Below the pieces are notes generated by a model, which made no database searches, had not been told where the DNA came from, and saw only the letters and a list, made by a program, of their open reading frames with translations. Made by a program: the position numbers and the translations under genes. From Halomonas sp. 1513 (GTDB lineage: Bacteria; Pseudomonadota; Gammaproteobacteria; Pseudomonadales; Halomonadaceae), in the NCBI GenBank assembly GCA_001971685.1, contig CP019326.1, positions 1,364,001 to 1,428,000 on the forward strand: 64,000 nucleotides of DNA, written 5' to 3'. Within the stretch, counting starts at the first letter, position 1; the number at the start of each line of letters is the position of its first letter. Shown piece after piece: positions 36,496 to 45,281 of this stretch.

Positions 36496-37764
36496 GTGAA
36501 CCAAGATATGACCATTGACGCCTATCGGCTCGCGCTCAGCGAGGGCCGCGCCAAGCCGCTCGACTGGTGGCATGCCTGCACCTTGCGCATCGACCAGCGC
36601 GAACCCGAGGTGCAGGCCTGGGAGGCGCTGGCCGAGGGGCCGCCGGCGTTGGATGAGCGGCTCGCCGAGCGGCCGCTGTACGGGGTCCCGGTGGGGCTCA
36701 AGGACATCATCGAGACCGCCGACCTGCCCACCCGCTGGGGCACCCGCGGCTATCTGCACTCCGACGGGGCACTGGTGGACGCCGCCCTGGTGACGCTGCT
36801 CAGGGAGCAGGGCGCGCTGATCATGGGCAAGACGGTCTCCACCGAGTTGGCCTACTTCACGCCCGGCAAGACCCACAACCCCCACGATCTCGCGCGTACT
36901 CCCGGGGGCTCTTCGAGCGGCTCGGCGGCGGCAGTGGCCGACGGCATGGTGCCACTGGCCTTCGGTACCCAGACCGCCGGCAGCATGATTCGCCCGGCAA
37001 GCTTCTGCGGGGTGTTCGGTTTCAAGCCCACCTTCGACACCGTGAGCGCCGCCGGGGTCAAATCCTTTGCGCCATCGCTGGATACCCTGGGCTGGTTCGC
37101 GCGGCATATCGAGGATATCTGCACCACCTTCTCGGCGCTGACCCGTGCCCCGCGGATCACGCCGCTGGAGAGCCTCGCCGGGGTGCGGGTCGGCGTGCGC
37201 AGCCTGCCGGGAGACGTCGCGCCGGATGACGACGTCGAACAGGCCTTGGCCCATGCCCAGGCGCGTCTCGAGCAGGCCGGCGCCACGCTGGTGCCGCTGG
37301 AGCTGGACGCGCGCTACGAGGCGTTGGTCGAGCACCAGAAGGTGGTCATGGCCTACGAGGCCGCCCAGACCCTGGCCAGCGAGTACGCGCGCTTCGCCGG
37401 GCAGATGGGCCCCAAGCTGGTCGAGCTGCTCGAGGAGGGGCGTGGCATCAGCCACGCCCGCTACCTCGATGCGCGGCGCGCCGCGGATGCCCTACAGCAG
37501 GCGCTGAGCGCTGTGTTCGCCAGCGAGGTCGACGTGATTCTCGCCGCCAGCGCCGCCGGGGTGGCGCCAGAAGGTATCGATGCCACCGGCGACCCGCTCT
37601 ACTGCCGCGCCTGGACGCTGCTCGGCGTGCCGTGCCTAAACCTGCCGCTCAGTCACGGCACCGCCGGCATGCCGGTAGGGGTGCAATTGGTGGCCGATCG
37701 CTGGCAGGATCAGTGGCTGCTGCAGATCGCCAAAACCCTGATGGCCACGGAGGCATCCGCATGA
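36496..37764 (+). CDS. amidase (amidase-signature family)
   Basis: This 422-aa enzyme carries the Ser-cis-Ser-Lys catalytic triad region: Lys in VGLKDIIETADLPTRWGT, then TPGGSSSGSAAAVADG and FGTQTAGSMIRPASFCGVFG. It hydrolyses an amide to acid and ammonia; the substrate is unknown. The stop overlaps the next ATG by 4 bases (ATGA). It is the main clue that the operon feeds ammonia to the cell. Confidence 0.94.
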   Translation: MNQDMTIDAYRLALSEGRAKPLDWWHACTLRIDQREPEVQAWEALAEGPPALDERLAERPLYGVPVGLKDIIETADLPTRWGTRGYLHSDGALVDAALVTLLREQGALIMGKTVSTELAYFTPGKTHNPHDLARTPGGSSSGSAAAVADGMVPLAFGTQTAGSMIRPASFCGVFGFKPTFDTVSAAGVKSFAPSLDTLGWFARHIEDICTTFSALTRAPRITPLESLAGVRVGVRSLPGDVAPDDDVEQALAHAQARLEQAGATLVPLELDARYEALVEHQKVVMAYEAAQTLASEYARFAGQMGPKLVELLEEGRGISHARYLDARRAADALQQALSAVFASEVDVILAASAAGVAPEGIDATGDPLYCRAWTLLGVPCLNLPLSHGTAGMPVGVQLVADRWQDQWLLQIAKTLMATEASA

Positions 37765-38708
37765 GCCAAGCGCTGCCGATCAAGACCATTCACGGCCACC
37801 ACTGCCACCACGGCTGGGACAACAGCATCGCCGCGGTAGAGCAGGTGGCACCGGGCACGACCCTCAGCGTCGTTTGCCACGATGCCGCAGGGGGCCACTT
37901 CAATCGCGACTCGGGCATCGAGGCGGTGGCGTCGATGCCCTTCGAGCGCATCAATCCGGTGACCGGGCCGATCCACGTCGACGGTGCGGCGCCTGGCGAC
38001 GTGCTCAAGATCACCCTCAACGACTTCACCCCTTCGGGTTTCGGCTGGACCGCCAATATTCCCGGCTTCGGCCTGCTCGCCGACCAGTTCCCCGAGCCGG
38101 CGCTGACGCTATGGGATTACGACCGTGAGACCCTTAGCCCGGCGGCCTTTGGCCAGCACGCGCGGATACCGCTCAAGCCGTTTGCCGGCACCATCGGCCT
38201 GGCGCCGGCTGCCCCCGGCAACCACTCCATCGTGCCGCCGCGGCGGGTCGGCGGTAATCTGGATATCCGCGACCTGGGCGCCGGCAGCGTGCTCTATCTA
38301 CCGGTGGAAGTGGACGGCGCGCTGTTCTCGATCGGCGATACCCATGCCGCCCAGGGCGACGGCGAGGTATGCGGCACCGCCATCGAGAGTGCCATGGACG
38401 TCAGCGTCACCCTCGAGCTGATCAAGGATACGCCGCTGGCCATGCCGCGCTTCTCGACGCCCGGACCGGTGACGCGCCATCTCGACGGCGCCGGCTACGA
38501 AGTCTTCACCGGGATCGGCCCGGACCTGATGAGCGGTGCGCGTCAGGCGCTGGAGGGCGCCATCGAGTGGCTGGTCAAGACGCGCAATCTGCCCGCCGAA
38601 CAGGCCTACATGCTGTGCTCGGTGTGCGGCGACCTGCGTATCAGCGAGATCGTCGACGCCCCCAACTGGGTGGTGAGCTTCTATCTGCCGCGCATCGTCT
38701 TCGAATGA
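37761..38708 (+). CDS. acetamidase/formamidase (FmdA/AmdA family)
   Basis: This 315-aa protein matches the FmdA/AmdA family: HHCHHGWDNSI at the start, GPIHVDGAAPGDVLKI, VGGNLDIRDLGAGSVLYLPV and IGDTHAAQGDGEVCGTAIE. The family releases ammonia from formamide or acetamide and binds zinc. It is translationally coupled to the amidase. A two-step breakdown (amidase, then formamidase) of an N-formyl or di-amide compound fits, but the order is not provable here. Confidence 0.94.
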   Translation: MSQALPIKTIHGHHCHHGWDNSIAAVEQVAPGTTLSVVCHDAAGGHFNRDSGIEAVASMPFERINPVTGPIHVDGAAPGDVLKITLNDFTPSGFGWTANIPGFGLLADQFPEPALTLWDYDRETLSPAAFGQHARIPLKPFAGTIGLAPAAPGNHSIVPPRRVGGNLDIRDLGAGSVLYLPVEVDGALFSIGDTHAAQGDGEVCGTAIESAMDVSVTLELIKDTPLAMPRFSTPGPVTRHLDGAGYEVFTGIGPDLMSGARQALEGAIEWLVKTRNLPAEQAYMLCSVCGDLRISEIVDAPNWVVSFYLPRIVFE

Positions 38709-38714
38709 GGTGAC

Positions 38715-40022
38715 TTACTCGCCGTCCTGGTTGTTGCCGCGCTCGCGGATCGCCTCGGCGATGCGTTCGATGCCCTGGCGGTAGGCCGCCTTGCGGTAGG
38801 AGATCGCCTCCTGGTCGGCGCGGTCGAGAACCAGTGCCGCCTCGTACTCGAGTACCGCGTCCAGACGCTGGTTGACGGTGTCCTCCGTCCAGCGGTCGCC
38901 GCTGCGGTTTTGCACCCATTCGTAGTAGCTGACGATTACCCCGCCGGTGTTGGCGAGCACGTCCGGCAGCACCGGGATGCCGCGCGCCTCGAGGGCCTCG
39001 TCGGCGGCTGAGGTCACCGGGCCGTTGGCGATTTCGAGGATCAGGCCGGCGTGCACGTCGTCGACGTTGTCCTCGTGGATCTGATTCTCCAGCGCTGCCA
39101 GGGCCAGCACGTCGACCTCGAGGGCCAATAGCGCCTCCTGCTCGATCTCCTCGACGCCGTCGGCGTGGCATACCGAGTCGTCGCAGTAGACCATGCCCTT
39201 GAGCTGCTGATTGCGGGTCTTCTCCTCCTTGATCGGGTCGGGCTCCAGCCCCTCCTTGGCATAGATGGCGCCGCCGGAGTCTGATACCGCGACGATCTTG
39301 TAGCCCTTGGCGTGGGCCAGGCTGGCGAAATGGTAGGCGGCGTTGCCGAAGCCCTGTATTGCCACCGTGGTGTCCTGCGGTTTGCGGCCCTCGCGCTCGG
39401 CCCAGATGTCCAGCACCTTGAGCGCCCCGCGGCCGGTGGCCGCCACCCGGCCATAGGAGCCGCCGAGGGTGATGGGCTTACCGGTAATGGCCGCTGGGGT
39501 CTGGCCGCGCACCAGATGAGCGTACTCATCCGACATCCAACCCATGACCGTGGCGTTGGTATTGACGTCCGGCGCCGGGATATCGCGGTTGGGGCCCATC
39601 ACGTCGGCGATGCCGCGAATGTACCCGCGCGCCAGGCGCTCGAGCTCCAGCCGCGAGAGCTGCTTGGGATCGACCTGTACGCCGCCCTTGCCGCCGCCGA
39701 AGGGCAGATTGACCACCGCACACTTGACCGCCATCCAGAAACTCAGCGTGGTCACCTCGAGCTGGTCGACCGCAGGGTGGAAGCGTATACCGCCCTTGGC
39801 CGGGCCGAGGCTGGTGTCGTACTGCACTCGCCAGCCGGGGAATACCTTGAGGCTGCCGTCATCCATGCGCACTGGCACGCTTACCTGCAGCGACAGCGCC
39901 GGCTGCATCAGCCGCTCGCGGGCATCCTGTGAAATCTCCAGCGCCTCGAAGACCTCCTCGAGGCGCGAGCGGGCATCGTCGAACAGATGGGTGTGATCCT
40001 GCTGGGTGGCATCTTGGCTCAT
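38715..40022 (-). CDS. gdhA: glutamate dehydrogenase (Glu/Leu/Phe/Val family)
   Basis: This 435-aa enzyme interconverts glutamate with 2-oxoglutarate and ammonia. Substrate-site motifs GPAKGGIRFHPAVD and PFGGGKGGVQVDP, and GPNRDIPAPDVNTN, are present, with a Rossmann domain (AIQGFGNAAYHFASLAHAKG). Length is that of the 430-aa class, not the large NAD type. AAGGAGG precedes the ATG by 6 bases. It ends 6 bases from the formamidase stop, on the opposite strand; ammonia from the amide operon could feed this reaction. Confidence 0.93.
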   Translation of the reverse strand: MSQDATQQDHTHLFDDARSRLEEVFEALEISQDARERLMQPALSLQVSVPVRMDDGSLKVFPGWRVQYDTSLGPAKGGIRFHPAVDQLEVTTLSFWMAVKCAVVNLPFGGGKGGVQVDPKQLSRLELERLARGYIRGIADVMGPNRDIPAPDVNTNATVMGWMSDEYAHLVRGQTPAAITGKPITLGGSYGRVAATGRGALKVLDIWAEREGRKPQDTTVAIQGFGNAAYHFASLAHAKGYKIVAVSDSGGAIYAKEGLEPDPIKEEKTRNQQLKGMVYCDDSVCHADGVEEIEQEALLALEVDVLALAALENQIHEDNVDDVHAGLILEIANGPVTSAADEALEARGIPVLPDVLANTGGVIVSYYEWVQNRSGDRWTEDTVNQRLDAVLEYEAALVLDRADQEAISYRKAAYRQGIERIAEAIRERGNNQDGE

Positions 40023-40149
40023 GACATCCTCCTTAATGGCGATGAGCAGGGGGGAAGCAGCAGCCTATCAGCCGCTACCCCGGCTTGGATATAACGCCAG
40101 TCTAGGCCACACTGGCTTGGCAAGCATGGATGCGAGCCAAGGAGGACCG

Positions 40150-41469
40150 ATGAGACCCATCACTCGCCGTGGGCTGCTGTGGGGCAGCCTGTATGTGCTA
40201 ATGGCGCTGCTGCCGTTGGGCATCGCGCTACTCTCTCCACCCCACGAAACCCGCGGCCTGCTGGGTGCCATCGGCGTGATGTTCGGGCTATTGGCGCTGG
40301 GCGTGTTCGGCATGCAGGTGATCATCTCCGGCCGGCACCGCTGGTTTGCCGAGAGCGTCGGCTTCGACAATATCCTGCAGTTTCACCGCCAGACCGGGCT
40401 AGTCGCCTTGTGGCTGGTGCTGCTGCATCCGCTGCTGATCTTCGCTGCTGACCCGAGCTATCTCGAGTTTCTCGACCCCCGCGACGACACCCTGCGTGCC
40501 CTGGCGCTGGTCGGCCTGCTGGGTGCCAGCGTGGTGCTGATCGTAAGCTCCCTGTGGCGAGTGCAACTGGGACTCTCCTACGAGTGGTGGCGGCTGCTGC
40601 ACGGCGGCCTGGCGCTGTTCGTGGTGCTCGGCGGTCTCGGCCACGCGCTGATGGCCAGCCACTATACCGCCGGCTGGCTGACCGCCGGGCTGCTGGTCGC
40701 CGCGCTGCTGGTACCGGTGTATCTGCTCGCCGACTCACGCTTGCTGCGCGTCTGGCGGCTGCGCAAGCGGCCCTGGCAAGTGGTCGACAACCAGCCGGCG
40801 CTGGGCGATGCGACCACCATCACCCTGGAAGCGGTGGGCGAGCATCGCTTCGACTTCAATGCCGGGCAGTTCTTCTGGATCACCCTCGGCGACTCGCCGT
40901 TCTCGCTGCAGCAGCATCCGTTCTCGGTAGCGTCGAGCGCTTGCCGGCCGGGCCGGGTCGCCTTCACCGCCAAGAACCTCGGCGACTTTACCGCCACCCT
41001 GCCCGAGGTGACGCCGGGCACTCGCGCCTTTATCGAAGGGCCCTACGGTGCCTTCATCCCCGATGTGCGCAGTGCCTCCGGGGCGGTGTTGATGGCTGGC
41101 GGTATCGGCGTCACGCCGATCATGAGCATCCTGCGCACCTTCCGCGACCAGGGTGTGACCCTGCCGCTATGGCTGATCTACGCCAATCCCAGTTGGGACG
41201 AGGCGACCTTCCGCGATGAGCTGGCCGAGCTCGAGGCCGAGCTGCCGCTCAAGGTGATCCACGTGCTCAGCGACCCGCCCGAGGGCTGGCAGGGCGAGAC
41301 CGGCTATATCGACAAGGCGCTGCTGGAGCGCTGCCTGCCGCAAGACGACGGCCTGCGCGAGTATTTCATCTGTGGCCCGGAGCCGATGATGAATGCCGCC
41401 GAGGGGGCGCTGATCGAGCTAGGGGTACCCGTCACACGGCTCACGTCCGACCGCTTCGCCATCGTTTGA
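40150..41469 (+). CDS. ferric-reductase-like transmembrane flavoprotein
   Basis: From the ATG at 40150 (AGGAGG just upstream) the protein is 439 aa. Six membrane segments fill the N-terminal half with paired His (FHRQTGLVALWLVLLHPLL, then LLHGGLALFVVLGGLGH) for heme binding. The C-terminal half is a ferredoxin-reductase domain: QQHPFSVASSA for FAD, GGIGVTPIMSIL for NAD(P)H, and CGPEPMM. It resembles NADPH-oxidase or ferric reductases and would move electrons across the membrane. A 30-aa membrane peptide follows at 12 bases. Confidence 0.9.
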   Translation: MRPITRRGLLWGSLYVLMALLPLGIALLSPPHETRGLLGAIGVMFGLLALGVFGMQVIISGRHRWFAESVGFDNILQFHRQTGLVALWLVLLHPLLIFAADPSYLEFLDPRDDTLRALALVGLLGASVVLIVSSLWRVQLGLSYEWWRLLHGGLALFVVLGGLGHALMASHYTAGWLTAGLLVAALLVPVYLLADSRLLRVWRLRKRPWQVVDNQPALGDATTITLEAVGEHRFDFNAGQFFWITLGDSPFSLQQHPFSVASSACRPGRVAFTAKNLGDFTATLPEVTPGTRAFIEGPYGAFIPDVRSASGAVLMAGGIGVTPIMSILRTFRDQGVTLPLWLIYANPSWDEATFRDELAELEAELPLKVIHVLSDPPEGWQGETGYIDKALLERCLPQDDGLREYFICGPEPMMNAAEGALIELGVPVTRLTSDRFAIV

Positions 41470-41480
41470 GGGAGTAGACC

Positions 41481-41573
41481 ATGCTGCATCAATACGTGCG
41501 CTACGCCGGCAACCTGGCCGGCATCATTCTGGTCGCGGTGGCGATTGCGGCTGCCGTGATGGTGACGCGCTGA
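41481..41573 (+). CDS. 30-aa single-TM peptide linked to the flavocytochrome
   Basis: The frame begins 12 bases after the flavocytochrome stop with a GGAG ribosome site 6 bases before the ATG. It encodes a 30-aa peptide with one hydrophobic segment (AGNLAGIILVAVAIAAAVMV) between short basic ends. The close spacing and good start suggest a small membrane subunit. It is too short to assign by family. Confidence 0.6.
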   Translation: MLHQYVRYAGNLAGIILVAVAIAAAVMVTR

Positions 41574-41581
41574 GCGAGCCT

Positions 41582-42253
41582 TCAACAGCCGTAGAAGCGC
41601 GCAAAGCGCTCCCAAGGCTCACGCTCGGGCACGAAGCCGTTCTCCGGCGCCGCGGGGTCGGCATGGCCCAGGGCCAGCGCGCACAGCACCAGTTCACTAT
41701 CGGCAAGCGTTAGCTGCTCGCGAATCACTCGGTGGTAGGGCGCGATGGCGGCCTGGGCGCAGCTGTGCAGGCCCTGGCCACGGGCGGCCAGCATCAGGCT
41801 CTGCAGGAACATGCCGCAGTCCATGAAGCTGCCGGTATCCAGGCGCCGGTCGAGGGTCAGGATCATCGCCACCGGGGCATCGAAGAAGGCGTAGTTGCGG
41901 CGTGCCTGGGCCAGGCGTTTGCCGCGCTCCTCGCGGTGAATGCCGAGTGTCTCGTATAGCCCGTAGCCGCAGCGCCGGCGCCGACCGATATACGGCTCGA
42001 ACCATTCGCGGGGATAGTAGACGTACTCGGCCTGGTGCTGGTCCGGCTCACTATCGAAGGCCGCCTGCAGCGCATCGCTCAGCGCGGCAAGCGGCTCGCC
42101 GCTCACCACGTGCACCTGCCATGGCTGAATGTTGCTGCCGCTGGGCGCCTGGCCCGCCACCCGCAGCAGATGCTCGAGCGTCTCGCGCGGTACCGGGGTA
42201 GGCAGAAAGCGCCGTATCGAGCGTCGCGACAGAATGGCATCGTCTACATGCAT
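41582..42253 (-). CDS. nitroreductase-family flavoprotein
   Basis: This 223-aa protein begins VDDAILSRRSIRRFLPTPVP, with SGSNIQPWQVHVV for FMN binding and DCGMFLQSLMLAARGQGLHS near the middle. It reduces nitroaromatics, quinones or similar compounds with NAD(P)H. It lacks the features of BluB, the related enzyme that makes the B12 lower ligand. It converges on the flavocytochrome operon, separated by 8 bases. Confidence 0.92.
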   Translation of the reverse strand: MHVDDAILSRRSIRRFLPTPVPRETLEHLLRVAGQAPSGSNIQPWQVHVVSGEPLAALSDALQAAFDSEPDQHQAEYVYYPREWFEPYIGRRRRCGYGLYETLGIHREERGKRLAQARRNYAFFDAPVAMILTLDRRLDTGSFMDCGMFLQSLMLAARGQGLHSCAQAAIAPYHRVIREQLTLADSELVLCALALGHADPAAPENGFVPEREPWERFARFYGC

Positions 42254-42333
42254 GGAAAGCACCTCGCGCAAGAGTAGTGGCCTATCATGGTGACGTGTTA
42301 ATAGCGCTTTGACGATAACGGGAGTTCCCCTCG

Positions 42334-42666
42334 ATGGCTCGCGCCGACTACCCCGAGACGCCGGATGGCCGCTACTTCGTCGCCAAGGATAAACTCTGGC
42401 GCAAGACCGATCCTGCCCTCGACGACACCACCCGCCGCGCACGGGTCAAGGCGCTGATGCAGGCGCGCCGCGCGGTCAAGCACGCCAAGCAGGCCGATGA
42501 CGACGACGCCCTGCGCGAGGCGCGCCAGGCGGTGGACGACGCCAAGATCGCCCTCGGCGAGCGCGGCCCGGTATGGTGGGATGACGACGCGCCGGACGAG
42601 ACCGGCATGCATCCGCGTAACAGCTCCTACGCCGAGTGGTGGCGCGGTCAAGAGGCGAGTAAGTGA
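42334..42666 (+). CDS. hypothetical charged protein
   Basis: This 110-aa protein starts with DGRYFVAKDKLWRKTDPALD, followed by a long Ala/Arg/Asp helix, and ends with PRNSSYAEWWRGQ. The conserved-looking start and the helical centre argue for a real gene, but I recognise no function. It stands alone, divergent from the nitroreductase, and is followed by decayed sequence. Confidence 0.65.
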   Translation: MARADYPETPDGRYFVAKDKLWRKTDPALDDTTRRARVKALMQARRAVKHAKQADDDDALREARQAVDDAKIALGERGPVWWDDDAPDETGMHPRNSSYAEWWRGQEASK

Positions 42667-42778
42667 GCGCTGGCATACTCTGGCACCTGCGTGCAGCGGC
42701 CTGGATGCGATGCTGCAGTGACGTGCTGCAGGGGTATCCCAGGTTGTGTGAAGGACGCCGGATCTTCCACTGGGCTGA

Positions 42779-42976
42779 GCAGGCGTAGCGACTACCCTGC
42801 GCCCGGACGCTGACGATTTCAGTCAGGCCAACACCCTGATCAACGAGGTGATGGACGACGCCCAGCGCGAGCAACTGGTCAACAACGCCAACGTTCACCT
42901 CAAGGATGGCGTCTCCCCCGAGGTACTGGAATGCGCCATTCAATACTGGCGCAACATCCATCGAGAAGCGGGCGAT
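42779..42976 (+). pseudogene. catalase C-terminal remnant
   Basis: An open stretch of 66 codons reads VATTLRPDADDFSQANTLIN, then EVMDDAQREQLVNN, then VLECAIQYWRNIHREAGD, which matches the C-terminal helices of monofunctional heme catalases. No catalytic core precedes it, and the frame breaks into unrelated sequence after GD. A third frame further on (LPLGAPNWLVEQIWQDGHAT, ending near 43064) looks like another gene tail. The 380-base interval from 42667 therefore holds collapsed gene debris. Confidence 0.75.
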
Positions 42977-43044
42977 GTCGCGACCTGCCGCTCGGTGCGC
43001 CGAACTGGCTGGTCGAGCAGATATGGCAAGACGGGCACGCAACG

Positions 43045-44418
43045 CTATCGGGCACGCAGTAGCCAGGAGGCGAGTGCCACACCCACCAGGCCGATAATGG
43101 CCCCGGGGAACGCTCCCAGGCCAAGGCTGGCTCCCAGGCCGATAAACAGCGCCGCGCCTCCGCTGACAATGGCCGGTGTACCGGTTGCGTGGGGCACGTC
43201 CTGTTTGCGGTATCGCTCGAAGAGGACCACCAGGATCATGATCGGGGCGACCATCAATATGCAGAGCCCAAGCCACTCCAGTCGGCCGATCCAGAAGCCC
43301 GGCTCGCCGGGCTGGCCGGCATCTATCGGCCAGTCCAGGCGCATTCCCAGCCAGGCGGCGGGTAGCTCAGCGAGTTTATGCCAGAGATAAAGCTGCAACC
43401 CCAGGGCGCCAAGCATCGCCGTCCAGCGCCCCATCTGCTGTCGCTTGAGAAAATGGTGTACCGGTGTCTCGAAGAGCAAGACCAGGCCTATCTGGAGCCA
43501 CATGACACCGAGTAGCGCCAGGGTTGGCGGCAACAGATTGCTATCGCCGCCCAAGTTGCCATTGACCATGGAAACGGGATAGCCGGCCGCTACGGCTAAC
43601 CCTAGCCAAGCCAGCCCGCACAGCATCAGGCCCAGGCCGGTACGGCGGCCGAAGAAGCGGCCGTGCCACCAGGCGATACCCAGCTGCTGAGGTAGCACCC
43701 ATACCAGGACGAGATTGATCCATCCGACAGAGTCATGGGTCTCGGTGACCCGTGCGCCGAACTCGAGTAGGTCGGCGATACCAGTGGGTCGGGCACGTAG
43801 CAGATCGATCGCGGCAATCAGGAGAATCAGGCCGGCTACGGCCCTGAGGCCCCAGCGACGGTCGGCCCATAGACACAGCGGCAACAGCAGTTGCACCCCA
43901 AGCAGGATCAGCAAGAACCAGAGATGAACCGTCAGTGAATGATTGAGCGGCCCGAGAATGCCCTCTTGGGTCAATAAGGCGGTTAGCGCGAACCCCGTTA
44001 ATACCACCAGATAAGTGACGGTGGGCCGTGCCAGTCCCAGAGCACGATCTGCCCACCAGTGCAGGTGCGGTCTGCCTCTATCCAGGCGTTGCCGGACCCC
44101 CTGTGAGCTGACCGCGGCAGAAACAAACACGAACAGCGGCACCACCTGCACCAGCCAGGTATAAAGCCCGGCCGGCGCCCAGACGTCGAGGATATGCTCG
44201 GTATCCCTCAGGATGCCATCCTCGACACGCGGCAGTGTCGCCGCCCAGTGGCCTAACACTACGATCAAAAGTGCCAGGGCGCGCAGCGCATCCGGGTAAG
44301 GGTCTCGTTCGTCGTTGGCCGCTTCCTTGGGCTGTGCATCGTGCCGTGCGTCGCTCACAGCGTGACTCGCGCTCCTTGGTGTGCTGGCTGGCTCTTCACT
44401 CCCTGCCTTCGCCAGCAT
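43045..44418 (-). CDS. membrane acyltransferase (acyltransferase 3 family)
   Basis: The 457-aa protein has a polar N-terminus of about 40 residues, then PYPDALRALALLIVVLGHWAA, the start of acyltransferase-3 domains, with the family His in LGHW. About ten hydrophobic segments follow. Such enzymes acylate sugars or lipids in the envelope. No polysaccharide gene is adjacent, so the acceptor is unknown. It is divergent from the SDR gene. Confidence 0.88.
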   Translation of the reverse strand: MLAKAGSEEPASTPRSASHAVSDARHDAQPKEAANDERDPYPDALRALALLIVVLGHWAATLPRVEDGILRDTEHILDVWAPAGLYTWLVQVVPLFVFVSAAVSSQGVRQRLDRGRPHLHWWADRALGLARPTVTYLVVLTGFALTALLTQEGILGPLNHSLTVHLWFLLILLGVQLLLPLCLWADRRWGLRAVAGLILLIAAIDLLRARPTGIADLLEFGARVTETHDSVGWINLVLVWVLPQQLGIAWWHGRFFGRRTGLGLMLCGLAWLGLAVAAGYPVSMVNGNLGGDSNLLPPTLALLGVMWLQIGLVLLFETPVHHFLKRQQMGRWTAMLGALGLQLYLWHKLAELPAAWLGMRLDWPIDAGQPGEPGFWIGRLEWLGLCILMVAPIMILVVLFERYRKQDVPHATGTPAIVSGGAALFIGLGASLGLGAFPGAIIGLVGVALASWLLRAR

Positions 44419-44615
44419 CCTAGTTGAATGCAGCGCTGCTGGCTAAGTACCTGCGCCAAGGCGGGGTGGCAACCGGCGATTTCAGTATGGCCCCGTCAAC
44501 CTCGGCAGAAGTCGCGCGGCGCGATAAAATGCGGCAGCAGGGGTAGTGCTACCCTTGCGTCCTTACCCGCTTGCCCCCAGGCTTGGTTTGAACCCTAACC
44601 ATGTCAGGAGGCGAG

Positions 44616-45281
44616 ATGACGTCCACGGTATTGATCACCGGCGCCAATCGCGGCGTCGGGCTGGCGCTGGCCCAGCACTACCATCGCGAGGGCTGGCAGG
44701 TCATCGGTGTATGCCGCTCGGCCTCCGCGGAGCTGGCTGACGTGGCCGAGCGGGTCATCGAGGGTATCGATGTGACCCGTGAGGCCGATGTGGCGGGCCT
44801 GGCAGAGGCGCTGGAGGGTACGCGGCTCGACCTGCTGATCAATAACGCCGGCCTGCTACGCGACGAGCAGCTCGGCGAGATCGACTTCGACACGATCCGC
44901 GAGCAGATGGAGATCAACGCCTATGCGCCGCTTCGCGTGGCCGAGGCGCTGCTGCCGTGCCTGGGCGAGGGCAGCAAGATCGCCAATATCACCAGCCGCA
45001 TGGGTTCGATCGCCGACAACGATTCCGGCGGTCGCTACGGTTATCGCGCCTCCAAGGCGGCCCTCAACGCCTTCGGTAAGTCGCTGGCGATGGACCTCGC
45101 CCCCCGCGGCATCGCCGTGGCCCAGCTCCACCCCGGCTATGTGCAGACGCGCATGGTCAACTTCGGCGGCTTGATTTCACCGGATGAGGCGGCGGCCGGC
45201 ATTGCCGCACGTATCGAGGCGCTGACACTCGCCACCAGCGGTGGCTTCTGGCATAGCAACGGTGAGCCGCTGCCTTGGTAG
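44616..45281 (+). CDS. short-chain dehydrogenase/reductase
   Basis: This 221-aa SDR has the cofactor motif TGANRGVGLALAQHY, the NNAG block (LLINNAGLL) and the catalytic YxxxK in YGYRASKAALNAF with the upstream Ser in NITSRMGS. It is a classical cytoplasmic oxidoreductase; the substrate is unknown. AGGAGG precedes the ATG by 4-5 bases. Its last bases overlap the possible TTG start of the MFS gene, so they are probably cotranscribed. Confidence 0.92.
   Translation: MTSTVLITGANRGVGLALAQHYHREGWQVIGVCRSASAELADVAERVIEGIDVTREADVAGLAEALEGTRLDLLINNAGLLRDEQLGEIDFDTIREQMEINAYAPLRVAEALLPCLGEGSKIANITSRMGSIADNDSGGRYGYRASKAALNAFGKSLAMDLAPRGIAVAQLHPGYVQTRMVNFGGLISPDEAAAGIAARIEALTLATSGGFWHSNGEPLPW

Noticed and set aside
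41582..42253. BluB (dimethylbenzimidazole synthase) to complete the B12 pathway
   Set aside because: The protein has ordinary nitroreductase motifs and lacks BluB-typical sequence; assigned as nitroreductase.
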